Origin: Alphaproteobacteria bacterium
Lineage (GTDB): Bacteria > Pseudomonadota > Alphaproteobacteria > CAAHEQ01 > UBA3637
Reading direction: 5' to 3'
Assembly (NCBI GenBank): GCA_017513365.1
Contig: JAFXFY010000117.1
Span: 1 to 19,837, forward strand
DNA length: 19,837 nt
Both the position numbers and the translations under genes were made by a program. Positions 8,659 through 15,782 of this stretch are shown here, piece after piece. Each line of letters begins with the position of its first letter. Positions within the stretch are counted from its first letter, which is position 1. A model generated the notes under the pieces. That model saw only the letters and a list, made by a program, of their open reading frames with translations. It ran no database searches and was not told the DNA's origin.

Positions 8659-9334
8659 AGCGGTTTTGGAACTTAAAAATATTCAGCGTCATTTTGGTAA
8701 GGGTGAAACAATTACCGAGGTATTAAAAGGGATTGATTTAAAAATTAATGCCGGTGAAATTGTGGCATTGGTCGGGCCGTCCGGTTCGGGCAAATCAACA
8801 CTGCTTCAAATCGCTGGGCTTTTGGATACACCCAGTGGCGGAACGATTTTTGTAGCGGGTAAAAATGCCTCAAAGGCCGGTGATAAAAAACGTACCTCTT
8901 TGCGTCAAAATTATATGGGATTTGTGTATCAAGCCCATTTACTGTTGCCGGATTTTAGTGCTTTGGAAAACGTGATGATGCCGATGTTGTTGGCGGGTGT
9001 TAAGGAAAGTGAAGCCAAAGAACGTGCTACAAAATTATTGGATATGGTCGGTTTGTCGCATCGGTTGACACATCGTTCGGGACAACTGAGTGGTGGTGAA
9101 CAACAACGGGTGGCAATTGCCAGATCTTTGGCGAATAATCCTAAATTGTTGTTGGCCGATGAACCGACGGGGAACTTAGACCCCAAAACGGCCGAAACGG
9201 TATTCCAGATGTTATTGGATGTGGTGCGGCAAACGGGCCTATCGGCTTTAATTGCGACACATAATCCGGAACTGGCCGCCCGAATGGATAGACGAATTAC
9301 AGTAGAAGACGGAATTTTGAAAGAGTTAGATTAA
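8651..9334 (+). CDS. lolD: Lipoprotein-releasing system ATP-binding protein LolD
   Basis: The product is a 227-residue ABC ATPase of the MacB/LolD branch. It has Walker A GPSGSGKST (42-50), the Q-loop glutamine in FVYQAHLLLPDF (Q94), the signature LSGGEQQRVAIAR (147-158), Walker B LLLADEPTGNLD (166-177) and the H-loop histidine in ATHNPELA (H204). The LLPDFSALENVMMP stretch after the Q-loop is characteristic of LolD. Two LolD subunits power lipoprotein extraction by the membrane permease encoded just upstream. The ATG at 8651 lies inside the last codons of the permease gene, so translation is probably coupled. A stop codon at 9332-9334 leaves one base before dnaE. Confidence 0.95.
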   Translation: MNKAVLELKNIQRHFGKGETITEVLKGIDLKINAGEIVALVGPSGSGKSTLLQIAGLLDTPSGGTIFVAGKNASKAGDKKRTSLRQNYMGFVYQAHLLLPDFSALENVMMPMLLAGVKESEAKERATKLLDMVGLSHRLTHRSGQLSGGEQQRVAIARSLANNPKLLLADEPTGNLDPKTAETVFQMLLDVVRQTGLSALIATHNPELAARMDRRITVEDGILKELD

Positions 9335-9335
9335 T

Positions 9336-12300
9336 ATGATGACCCCCGAATTTATTCACTTGCGTGTGCATACGGCTTATTCTTTGTTGGAAGGCGCCAT
9401 TAAGGTTGAAAAACTGGCTAAATGGGCTGTGGATAACAATATGCCAGCGATTGGTATGGCGGACAGTGGAAATATTTACGGGGCGATGGCGTTGGCAAAA
9501 GAGGCCGCAGGGAAGGGTGTTCAACCGATTTTAGGGTGTCAGTTGTTGATTAAATCTCCCGAACGTGAAAAAAATGCGTTTAAGGTGGAAAAGCCAACGT
9601 ATGACAAGGTTGTTGTTCTGGTTCAATCCGAACAAGGGTATCAAAATTTATTATTGCATTTTACGCCGTATTACATGGGTGAAGATAAACAATCTCAGCC
9701 ACACTTAACATTAGACGAGTTAATGGAAAATACCGAAGGACTCATTTTGTTGACAGGTGGGTCTGAAGGGATTTTGGCGCGTCCGATTTTAAACGGTCAT
9801 CCGGAATTTGCCGAAGAAATTTTGAAAAAATTAGAGGCGGCTTTCCCAGGGCGAACCTATATGGAAATTCAACGCCATGGGACCGAAAAAGAAAATAAAA
9901 CCGAGCCGGCGTTTTTGGATTTAGCCTATAAACACAACATTCCGTTGGTGGCCACGAATGAAGCGTATTTTATGGATCCCGATATGTATGAGGCACATGA
10001 CGCCATGTTGTGTATTGCCGAAAAAACGTATGTGTCGGTGGATGACAGACGTAAAGAAACGCCGGAACATTATTTGAAAACGGCTGAGCAAATGAAAGAG
10101 TTGTTTGCCGATTTGCCCGAGGCAATACAAAATACCGTTCAGATTGCTAAGCGATGCTTTTTTATGGCGAAAAAGAAAAAGCCGGCCTTCCCGAATTACG
10201 ATTGTAAGGGAAAAACCGAAGATGAAGCGTTGCAGGATATGGCCTATAAAGGCTTTGAAATGCGTATGCAAGGGCGTTCAGACGAAGAAAGACAAAAGTA
10301 TAAAGAACGTCTTGATTATGAGTTGGGCATCATTAAACAAATGGGATTCCCGGGCTACTTCCTTATTGTGGCTGACTTTATTCAATGGTCAAAGGCTAAT
10401 GGTGTGCCTGTGGGCCCGGGGCGTGGGTCCGGTGCCGGTTCTGTGGTGGCTTGGTGTTTAACAATTACCAACATTGATCCCTTAAGATTTAATTTGCTGT
10501 TTGAACGGTTTTTAAATCCGGAACGTGTGAACATGCCCGACTTTGACGTTGATTTTTGTCAGGAAAATCGTGGTAAAACGATTGAGTATGTGCAAAATAA
10601 CTATGGCTTTGACCATGTGGCTCAAATTATTACCTTCGGTAAGTTGCAAGCCAAAGCCGTTATCCGAGATGTCGGTCGCGTGCTTCAAATTCCATATCCG
10701 GTTGTGGATAGGTTGTCTAAATTAGTGCCAAACGAACTAGGAATTACGCTGAAAGAGGCAATTGAAAAAGAACCCGAATTTGAAAATCAAGCCCGTTCAG
10801 AAGAAAGCATTAAGCATTTATTGGAAATTGCCCTTAAATTAGAGGGGCTCAACCGAAATTCTTCTACGCACGCCGCCGGTGTGGTGATTGGAAATAAACC
10901 ACTTGACCAAATTGTGCCGATTTATAAAGATCCGTCATCTGATATGCCGGTAACTCAATATAATATGAAATTCGTGGAAGATGCCAGCTTAATTAAGTTT
11001 GACTTTTTGGGGCTGAAAACACTGACCACGATTAAAAAGACGGCTGATCTTATTCGGTTGCGTGGGATAGAAATTGATGAAAATGATTTACCGCTTGATG
11101 ACGAAGAAACATTTAAGTTATTAAAATCGGCCAATACTTCGGGCGTGTTCCAATTGGAAAGTGCCGGTATGCGTAAAATCTTGCACGATATGCAACCCGA
11201 TAAAATTGAAGATATTGTGGCTTTGGTGTCTTTGTATCGTCCGGGGCCGATGGACAGTATTCCCAGCTATATTGCCCGTAAAAAAGGAACGGAAGAACCC
11301 GATTACTTGCACCCGATGTTAGAGGGGATTTTAAAAGAAACCTATGGCATTATGATTTACCAAGAACAGGTGATGCAAATTTCTCAGGTGATGGCCGGTT
11401 ATACGTTGGGCGGAGCCGATTTGCTGCGTCGGGCGATGGGTAAAAAAATCAAAGAGGAAATGGTTCGTCAACGGGGTATCTTTATTGAGGGGGCGACGGC
11501 CAAAGGGGTTGACCAAAAGGTTGCCGAGAATGTGTTTGATAAGATGGCCAAATTTGCCGAATACGGATTTAATAAATCGCATGCCGCCGCCTATGCCTAT
11601 ATTGCGTATCAAACGGCGTATTTAAAGGCGCATTATCCAGTTGAATTTATGGCCGCCACAATGACGCTTGATAAAATCAATACGGATAAATTGGCATTCT
11701 TTAAAAATGACTTAGACCAAATGAAAATTAAGGTCTTACCGCCGGATATCAATAAATCCGGTGTGGATTTTACGGTGGAAAACGGCTGTGTGCGGTATGC
11801 TCTGTCTGCCGTTAAAAATGTGGGTGAGGCCGGTATGCAAGCGGTCGTGGCCGAACGTGATAAAAACGGGCCGTTTAAATCTATTGAAGATTTTGCTAAA
11901 CGTATGGATTCGTCTGTACTCAATAAACGGTATATTGAAAATTTGGCCAAAGCCGGAGCGTTTGAGTGTTTGGATAAAAATCGGGCAAAAGTGTATAGTA
12001 ATGTTGAAAAAATCATCGCTTTTTCGGCTCAGGAAACACAAGCACGCAACAGTTCGCAAATCAGTTTGTTTGGTGATACGGTCCAAGCCACAAAATTTAA
12101 AATGGACGAAGTACCGGAATGGCCTCATTTGGAAAAATTGACTATGGAATCTGAGGCTATCGGTTTTTATTTGTCGGCTCACCCATTAGATGCGTTTGAA
12201 GCGGTTTTTGAACGGTTGCGCGTGTCTTCTTCATCCGATTTGGATAAATTGGTGCAAATGGCGGGGGCGTCTAAAGTATCTTTGGCGGCGATTGTGTCCG

Positions 12301-12755
12301 ATGTGCGGGAAAAAATTTCTCAAAAAGGTAATCGTTTCGGTATTATTTCGGCGACGGATAAGGGCGGAGCGTTTGAGGTCTTTACGTTTGCCGAAACGTT
12401 GACAAACACCAGGGAGAAGTTAAAATCCGGTCAGCCGTTATTGCTGAATATTATGGCAGATAAACGGCCGGATGATGAACGAGTGCGGTTGTCATTGTTA
12501 AGTGCCGATTACCTCAATGATATTATGTCCAAAACGGCGGCGTCTGTGATTATTACGGTGGGCAGTGCGGAATGCGTGCCGGCACTCGCCCGAACGATTG
12601 AACAACAACCTCGTGGTCAAAGCCGAGTCTTTATTGTGGTGAAAACAGATGAGTTTGATGTGGAAATTTCATTGAATGGTCGTTATACCATTCAAGGCGA
12701 TGCCATTAATCATTTGCAACATATGGCCGGTATTTTGGATGTGCGTCAGGTTTAA
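9336..12755 (+). CDS. dnaE: DNA polymerase III alpha subunit (replicative, DnaE1-type)
   Basis: The product is 1139 residues, close to the E. coli 1160. An N-terminal PHP domain is followed by the C-family polymerase core. The catalytic aspartates are visible in PDFDVDF (D402 and D404) and in KFDFLGLKTL (D556). The GPGRGSGAGS motif binds the incoming nucleotide region, and YGFNKSHAAAYA, a helix-hairpin-helix segment and a late OB-fold follow. QISLF (908-912) is a near-consensus sliding-clamp binding motif. In the PHP domain several expected metal ligands are replaced (HLRVHT, MADSGN and NEAYF), so it is probably not a proofreading nuclease; proofreading would need a separate DnaQ. It synthesises DNA in the replisome. 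The ATG follows lolD by one base with AAAGAG upstream; a second ATG follows at once. It appears to share the lol transcript. Confidence 0.97.
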   Translation: MMTPEFIHLRVHTAYSLLEGAIKVEKLAKWAVDNNMPAIGMADSGNIYGAMALAKEAAGKGVQPILGCQLLIKSPEREKNAFKVEKPTYDKVVVLVQSEQGYQNLLLHFTPYYMGEDKQSQPHLTLDELMENTEGLILLTGGSEGILARPILNGHPEFAEEILKKLEAAFPGRTYMEIQRHGTEKENKTEPAFLDLAYKHNIPLVATNEAYFMDPDMYEAHDAMLCIAEKTYVSVDDRRKETPEHYLKTAEQMKELFADLPEAIQNTVQIAKRCFFMAKKKKPAFPNYDCKGKTEDEALQDMAYKGFEMRMQGRSDEERQKYKERLDYELGIIKQMGFPGYFLIVADFIQWSKANGVPVGPGRGSGAGSVVAWCLTITNIDPLRFNLLFERFLNPERVNMPDFDVDFCQENRGKTIEYVQNNYGFDHVAQIITFGKLQAKAVIRDVGRVLQIPYPVVDRLSKLVPNELGITLKEAIEKEPEFENQARSEESIKHLLEIALKLEGLNRNSSTHAAGVVIGNKPLDQIVPIYKDPSSDMPVTQYNMKFVEDASLIKFDFLGLKTLTTIKKTADLIRLRGIEIDENDLPLDDEETFKLLKSANTSGVFQLESAGMRKILHDMQPDKIEDIVALVSLYRPGPMDSIPSYIARKKGTEEPDYLHPMLEGILKETYGIMIYQEQVMQISQVMAGYTLGGADLLRRAMGKKIKEEMVRQRGIFIEGATAKGVDQKVAENVFDKMAKFAEYGFNKSHAAAYAYIAYQTAYLKAHYPVEFMAATMTLDKINTDKLAFFKNDLDQMKIKVLPPDINKSGVDFTVENGCVRYALSAVKNVGEAGMQAVVAERDKNGPFKSIEDFAKRMDSSVLNKRYIENLAKAGAFECLDKNRAKVYSNVEKIIAFSAQETQARNSSQISLFGDTVQATKFKMDEVPEWPHLEKLTMESEAIGFYLSAHPLDAFEAVFERLRVSSSSDLDKLVQMAGASKVSLAAIVSDVREKISQKGNRFGIISATDKGGAFEVFTFAETLTNTREKLKSGQPLLLNIMADKRPDDERVRLSLLSADYLNDIMSKTAASVIITVGSAECVPALARTIEQQPRGQSRVFIVVKTDEFDVEISLNGRYTIQGDAINHLQHMAGILDVRQV

Positions 12756-12799
12756 AAACGTGAGTTAACAAAAAATTAAGCGTCGCCTTAAAAAAGGAC

Positions 12800-12828
12800 T
12801 TGACAATCAAAATAAAAAAGGGTATAGT
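12800..12828 (+). promoter_or_regulatory. Strong sigma-70-type promoter for tRNA-Trp and probably the secE–rpoB cluster
   Basis: A perfect TTGACA (12800-12805) is followed after 17 bases by TATAGT (12823-12828). Transcription would start near 12835, about 48 bases before the tRNA. This is the best promoter match in the window and fits a stable-RNA gene. Confidence 0.8.
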
Positions 12829-12835
12829 GGCTTGT

Positions 12836-12871
12836 CTTAACTTTTAGGGGATGATTCATTTGAAAGTTAAG
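12836..12871 (+). other. Hairpin in the 5' leader of the tRNA-Trp transcript
   Basis: CTTAACTTT (12836-12844) and AAAGTTAAG (12863-12871) are perfectly complementary 9-bp arms with an 18-base loop. The stem begins at about the predicted transcription start and ends 11 bases before the mature tRNA. It may protect the precursor end or guide processing; function is inferred. Confidence 0.5.
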
Positions 12872-12882
12872 GAAAGACGGTA

Positions 12883-12958
12883 AGGGGTATAGCTCAGCTG
12901 GTAGAGCATCGGTCTCCAAAACCGAGGGCCGTGGGTTCGAATCCTACTGCCCCTGCCA
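12883..12958 (+). tRNA. tRNA-Trp (anticodon CCA)
   Basis: A 76-base cloverleaf can be drawn. The acceptor stem is AGGGGTA with TGCCCCT (one G-T pair). The D arm is GCTC/GAGC with an AGCTGGTA loop. The anticodon stem TCGGT/ACCGA encloses the loop CTCCAAA, which has CCA at 12916-12918. A five-base variable loop follows, then the T arm GTGGG-TTCGAAT-CCTAC. G is the discriminator base, the known tryptophan identity base in bacteria, and the CCA tail is encoded (12956-12958). Placement just before secE is common in Proteobacteria. Confidence 0.97.
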
Positions 12959-12979
12959 TTTAAAAAGATATTTTATATG

Positions 12980-13003
12980 ATCCCTAAGCAAGAGGTTGGG
13001 GAT
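12980..13003 (+). other. Stem-loop between tRNA-Trp and secE
   Basis: ATCCCTAA (12980-12987) pairs with TTGGGGAT (12996-13003) in an 8-bp stem with one G-T pair and an eight-base loop. It is followed by TATTTAAAATAA rather than a clean T-run. It could be a weak terminator that partly separates the tRNA from secE, or a processing signal. Confidence 0.4.
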
Positions 13004-13058
13004 TATTTAAAATAACTTTAAAAACAATGTGTTAACTAAACAGAAAGAGATAAAAGGC

Positions 13059-13244
13059 ATGAAAACATCACCCGCTCAATTTGTTCGTCAGGTTAAACAA
13101 GAAATTTCTAAAATTACTTGGCCGACACGTTCTGAAACAGTTCAAGGAACTATTACCGTTATTGTTATGAGTGTGGTGTTAGCAGGCTTTTTATTTTTAA
13201 TTGATTTAATTTTTGCTTATGCTATCCGCTTAATTGTGGGTTAA
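13059..13244 (+). CDS. secE: Preprotein translocase subunit SecE
   Basis: This is a short single-span SecE of 61 residues, the usual length outside the enteric group (E. coli has 127). The N-terminal amphipathic part ends with the hallmark EISKITWPTRSE motif (about 15-26). One C-terminal membrane helix follows (about 33-59, VIVMSVVLAGFLFLIDLIF). SecE clamps and stabilises SecY in the Sec translocon. I chose the ATG at 13059 over a GTG at 13029 because only the former has a purine-rich AAAAGG element near it and because the family begins close to the conserved helix. It is followed 15 bases later by nusG, the standard pairing. Confidence 0.93.
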   Translation: MKTSPAQFVRQVKQEISKITWPTRSETVQGTITVIVMSVVLAGFLFLIDLIFAYAIRLIVG

Positions 13245-13259
13245 TTTTGGAGGTTTTTT

Positions 13260-13787
13260 ATGGCGATTCGTTGGTATGTTATCCATGCTTATTCCGGTTT
13301 TGAAAAGAAAGTGGCTGAATTTATTAAAGAACAAGCCGATAAAAAAGGTTTGGGCGATAAAGTAGAACAAGTTTTGGTGCCGGAAGAAAATGTGATTAGT
13401 GTCAGAAACGGTACTAAAGTGGAATCTGCTCGTAAATTCTTCCCAGGGTATGTGCTTGTGAAAATGGAAATGACGGATGAAACATGGCATTTGGTGAACT
13501 CTACGCCGAAGGTAACTGGTTTCTTGGGTGGTAAAAAACCGACTCCGATTACGGAAAAAGAAGCTATGCACATCTTGCACCAAGTTCAAGAGGGTGTGGA
13601 TCGTCCGAAATCTGTTTTAACCTTTGAAGTGGGTGAACAAGTTCATGTAAACGAAGGTCCGTTCGCTTCCTTTGTCGGTACGGTTGAAGAAGTGGATACA
13701 GAAAAAGAACGCTTAAAAGTGTTGGTTTCCATCTTTGGTCGTGCAACGCCGGTGGATTTGGACTTTACACAAGTTAAAAAGGTTTAA
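13260..13787 (+). CDS. nusG: Transcription termination/antitermination factor NusG
   Basis: The product is 175 residues, a standard NusG length. The NGN domain runs from RWYVIHAYSGFEKKVAE (4-20) through FFPGYVLVKMEM and VTGFLGG to about residue 110. The C-terminal KOW domain contains FEVGEQVHVNEGPFASFVGT (about 122-141). NusG binds RNA polymerase at the beta' clamp helices, reduces pausing, and its KOW domain contacts Rho or ribosomal protein S10. A strong GGAGG ribosome binding site precedes the ATG. It sits between secE and the L11 operon, the conserved arrangement that links it to the same transcript. Confidence 0.97.
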   Translation: MAIRWYVIHAYSGFEKKVAEFIKEQADKKGLGDKVEQVLVPEENVISVRNGTKVESARKFFPGYVLVKMEMTDETWHLVNSTPKVTGFLGGKKPTPITEKEAMHILHQVQEGVDRPKSVLTFEVGEQVHVNEGPFASFVGTVEEVDTEKERLKVLVSIFGRATPVDLDFTQVKKV

Positions 13788-13797
13788 AAATTTTCGG

Positions 13798-13864
13798 GGA
13801 TAGGGGTAAAAGCGGTTCGTACCCATATCCTTGGTAGCAGAAGAGCCATTCTTCGCACTACCAA
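13798..13864 (+). promoter_or_regulatory. Two adjacent stem-loops in the nusG–rplK gap; candidate L1-responsive leader
   Basis: The first stem pairs GGATAGGGGT (13798-13807) with ACCCATATCC (13821-13830) with one mismatch. The second starts at the next base: TTGGTAG (13831-13837) pairs with CTACCAA (13858-13864). Inside it, across a small asymmetric internal loop (CA against GCA), GAAGA pairs with TCTTC around a GCCAT loop. No T-run follows either stem. In E. coli, L1 represses the L11-L1 mRNA by binding a helix with an asymmetric internal loop in this position. The position fits that role; identity as an L1 site is inferred. Confidence 0.5.
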
Positions 13865-13923
13865 AACTTCAAAACAAGAAATTGTTCATGGACCGTTGAA
13901 TTTAAAAATTGAAGGTTGTCAAA

Positions 13924-14352
13924 ATGGCAAAAAAAATTATTGGTTTTATCAAACTTCAAATTGAAGCTGGTAAAGCAAACCCGTCACCTCCAGTCGGTCC
14001 GGCTTTAGGTCAACGTGGTTTAAATATTATGGAATTCTGTAAAGCATTTAACGCAAAAACACAAAAAGAAGAACCGGGTTCTCCGATTCCTGTGATTATC
14101 ACAGCTTACGCAGACCGTACATTCTCTTTTGTAACAAAATTACCTCCGGTCAGCTACTTAATTAAAAAAGCTGCCAATGTGAAAAGTGCTTCAAAAGAAC
14201 CGGGTCGTAAAAAAGTGGCTAAAATCACTATGGCTCAAGTAAAAGAAATCGCAGAAAAGAAAATGCCGGATTTGAACTGTCATACGGTTGAAGCCGCTAT
14301 GCAAATGGTGTCCGGTCAGGCTCGTTCTATGGGTATTGATGTAGTGGAGTAA
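13924..14352 (+). CDS. rplK: 50S ribosomal protein L11
   Basis: With the ATG at 13924 the protein is 142 residues, the same as E. coli L11. An AAGG element lies eight bases upstream. The N-terminal domain has the KLQIEAGKANPSPPVGPALG segment and the conserved GLNIMEFCKAFNAKT. The C-terminal rRNA-binding domain carries KITMAQVKEIAEKKMPDLN and ends with the usual GQARSMGIDVVE. L11 binds the GTPase-associated region of 23S rRNA and is needed for translation-factor function and the stringent response. The rplA start follows four bases after its stop codon. Confidence 0.98.
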   Translation: MAKKIIGFIKLQIEAGKANPSPPVGPALGQRGLNIMEFCKAFNAKTQKEEPGSPIPVIITAYADRTFSFVTKLPPVSYLIKKAANVKSASKEPGRKKVAKITMAQVKEIAEKKMPDLNCHTVEAAMQMVSGQARSMGIDVVE

Positions 14353-14356
14353 GACG

Positions 14357-15049
14357 ATGAAACAAGGAAAAAGATTGCAAAACGCTTACAAAACAGTTGA
14401 TGCCGCTAAATTGTATGAATTGGCCGAAGCTGTTAAAACAGTGAAAGATAATGCGAAAGCTAAATTTGACGAAACAATTGATATCGCCGTTCAATTAGGT
14501 GTTGATCCGCGTCAATCCGATCAAATGATTCGTGGTGCCGTATCCTTACCGAACGGAACAGGTAAAACTTTGAAAGTGGCTGTGTTTGCCAAAGGTCCGA
14601 AAGCTGAAGATGCTAAAAAAGCCGGTGCAGACATCGTCGGTGACGAAGATTTAATGAACGATATCATGGGTGGCAAAATTGACTTCCAACGTTTAATCGC
14701 TACACCGGATATGATGGGTGTTGTCGGTCGTTTGGGTAAAATTTTGGGCCCGAAAGGTTTAATGCCGAACCCAAAACTGGGAACAGTAACGATGGATGTT
14801 GCCGAAGCAGTGAAAGCTGCTAAAGCTGGTCAAGTTCAATTCCGTGTGGATTCCGCCGGTATTGTTCATGCCGGTATCGGTAAAGCCAGTTTCGATTGTG
14901 AAAAATTGGAACAAAACGCCGTTGCTTTTGTTAAGGCCTTAATCGCTTTGAAACCGGCTACCTCTAAAGGTGTGTACTTGAAACAAGTTGCTTTAAGTTC
15001 TACACAAGGTGTTGGTGTTAAAGTTGCTTTGGGTGCCTTTAACGGCTAA
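14357..15049 (+). CDS. rplA: 50S ribosomal protein L1
   Basis: This is a 230-residue L1 (E. coli 234). Conserved segments include KFDETIDIAVQLGVDPR (about 36-52), the variable middle domain with GKILGPKGLMPNPKLGTVT (about 125-143), and GQVQFRVDSAGIVHAGIGK. L1 forms the mobile stalk that helps release E-site tRNA, and in many bacteria it represses its own operon by binding mRNA. GGAG in the last rplK codons serves as ribosome binding site, so the two genes are probably translationally coupled. Confidence 0.98.
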   Translation: MKQGKRLQNAYKTVDAAKLYELAEAVKTVKDNAKAKFDETIDIAVQLGVDPRQSDQMIRGAVSLPNGTGKTLKVAVFAKGPKAEDAKKAGADIVGDEDLMNDIMGGKIDFQRLIATPDMMGVVGRLGKILGPKGLMPNPKLGTVTMDVAEAVKAAKAGQVQFRVDSAGIVHAGIGKASFDCEKLEQNAVAFVKALIALKPATSKGVYLKQVALSSTQGVGVKVALGAFNG

Positions 15050-15057
15050 AAAAGTTT

Positions 15058-15079
15058 GGGTCTCACATATGTGGGACCC
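15058..15079 (+). other. Strong palindromic hairpin just after rplA
   Basis: GGGTCTCAC (15058-15066) pairs with GTGGGACCC (15071-15079), one G-T pair, around ATAT. The stem begins nine bases after the rplA stop. It is followed by GAAAAATTG, not a T-run, so it is more likely an RNA stability or processing element than an intrinsic terminator. Confidence 0.5.
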
Positions 15080-15089
15080 GAAAAATTGC

Positions 15090-15157
15090 CTGTCAAAGAC
15101 GGTGGGTGCCTATCACGGGATAGGATATAAAGGAAAGCATTCCGCCCATTCAGACAG
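15090..15157 (+). promoter_or_regulatory. L10-leader-like multi-stem RNA upstream of rplJ
   Basis: A nested fold can be drawn by hand. The outer stem is CTGTC (15090-15094) with GACAG (15153-15157). Across an asymmetric junction (AAAGAC against CA), GGTGGG (15101-15106) pairs with CCCATT (15145-15150). TGC (15107-15109) may pair with GCA, and an apical hairpin CCTATC/GATAGG (15109-15124, loop ACGG) caps one side. In E. coli and in Firmicutes the L10-(L7/L12)4 complex represses rplJ translation through a leader with a kink-turn-like junction. Position and asymmetric junction fit; no covariation has been tested. Confidence 0.55.
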
Positions 15158-15219
15158 AAAAGATAAGATTGATATCCTTTTAGGGTTGAAGATTGAAAAT
15201 TTCTGGACAGGTTTTAGTG

Positions 15220-15276
15220 GGATGACATAGGAAACTGTGAAATCCTTTGTGAGAAACCAAGGAAAGAAATTTCCTT
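15220..15276 (+). promoter_or_regulatory. Two successive GAAA-tetraloop hairpins before the rplJ ribosome binding site
   Basis: The first hairpin is GGAT/ATCC (15220-15223 with 15242-15245), a GA against AA internal loop, then CATAG/CTGTG capped by GAAA (15231-15234). The second is AAGGAAA/TTTCCTT (15259-15265 with 15270-15276), also capped by GAAA (15266-15269). The second ends five bases before the GGAG of rplJ. They may set access to the ribosome binding site. Confidence 0.45.
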
Positions 15277-15293
15277 ATTTTGGAGACAAGATC

Positions 15294-15782
15294 GTGAAAC
15301 GTGAAGAAAAACAACAGTTGATTTCCGAATTGCATGACGTTTTCAACAAAGCCGGTTTGGTTGTTGTTACCTTGAACAAAGGGTTGACAATGCCTCAAAC
15401 AACGGAATTGAGAAACGCTGTTCGTGCAGACGGTGCCAACTATCGTGTAACAAAAAACCGTTTGACTAAATTGGCTCTTGCAGGAACACCATGTGAATCT
15501 ATGGCTGATTTAATGGTTGGTCCGACCGGTCTGGCTTATTCCGAAGACGCTTTGTCTGCGGCTAAGGCAGTTGTGAAAATGGCAAAAGCTACTGACAAAT
15601 TTGAAGTTGTCGGTGGTGTCATGAACGGTCAAAAAGTTTCCGTTGCAACAATCCAAGAATTGGCTGCTTTGCCATCTTTGGACGAATTGCGCGGCAAATT
15701 GGTTGGCTTGTTGGTCGCTCCTGCGGGTGCTATTGCTCGTGTATGCAAGGCTTATTCGGAAAAAGAAGAACAAGCCGCTTAA
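15294..15782 (+). CDS. rplJ: 50S ribosomal protein L10
   Basis: The product is 162 residues (E. coli 165). The start is set at the GTG at 15294, eight bases after a GGAG, so that the protein begins MKREEKQQLISELHDVF, aligned with the usual L10 N-terminus. A GTG at 15237 in the same frame would add 19 residues inside a structured leader and is unlikely. The N-terminal rRNA-binding domain includes VVVTLNKGLTMPQTTELRNAVR. The C-terminal LPSLDELRGKLVGLLVAPAG leads into the helix that carries L7/L12 dimers. L10 anchors the ribosomal stalk and with L12 represses its own translation. Confidence 0.95.
   Translation: MKREEKQQLISELHDVFNKAGLVVVTLNKGLTMPQTTELRNAVRADGANYRVTKNRLTKLALAGTPCESMADLMVGPTGLAYSEDALSAAKAVVKMAKATDKFEVVGGVMNGQKVSVATIQELAALPSLDELRGKLVGLLVAPAGAIARVCKAYSEKEEQAA

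Noticed and set aside
11633..12182. Minus-strand open frames of 127 and 148 codons inside dnaE
   Set aside because: They are antisense shadows of dnaE, which is intact and conserved across the stretch.
12769..12799. AT-flanked short dyad TTAAG-CGTCGC-CTTAA after dnaE as a dnaE terminator
   Set aside because: The stem is only five pairs and is followed by A, not T, on the plus strand; it would suit the minus strand, where there is no gene to end.
15009..15230. A 73-codon open frame spanning the end of rplA and the rplJ leader
   Set aside because: It begins inside rplA in another frame without a ribosome binding site and runs through strongly paired RNA; no protein family is evident.
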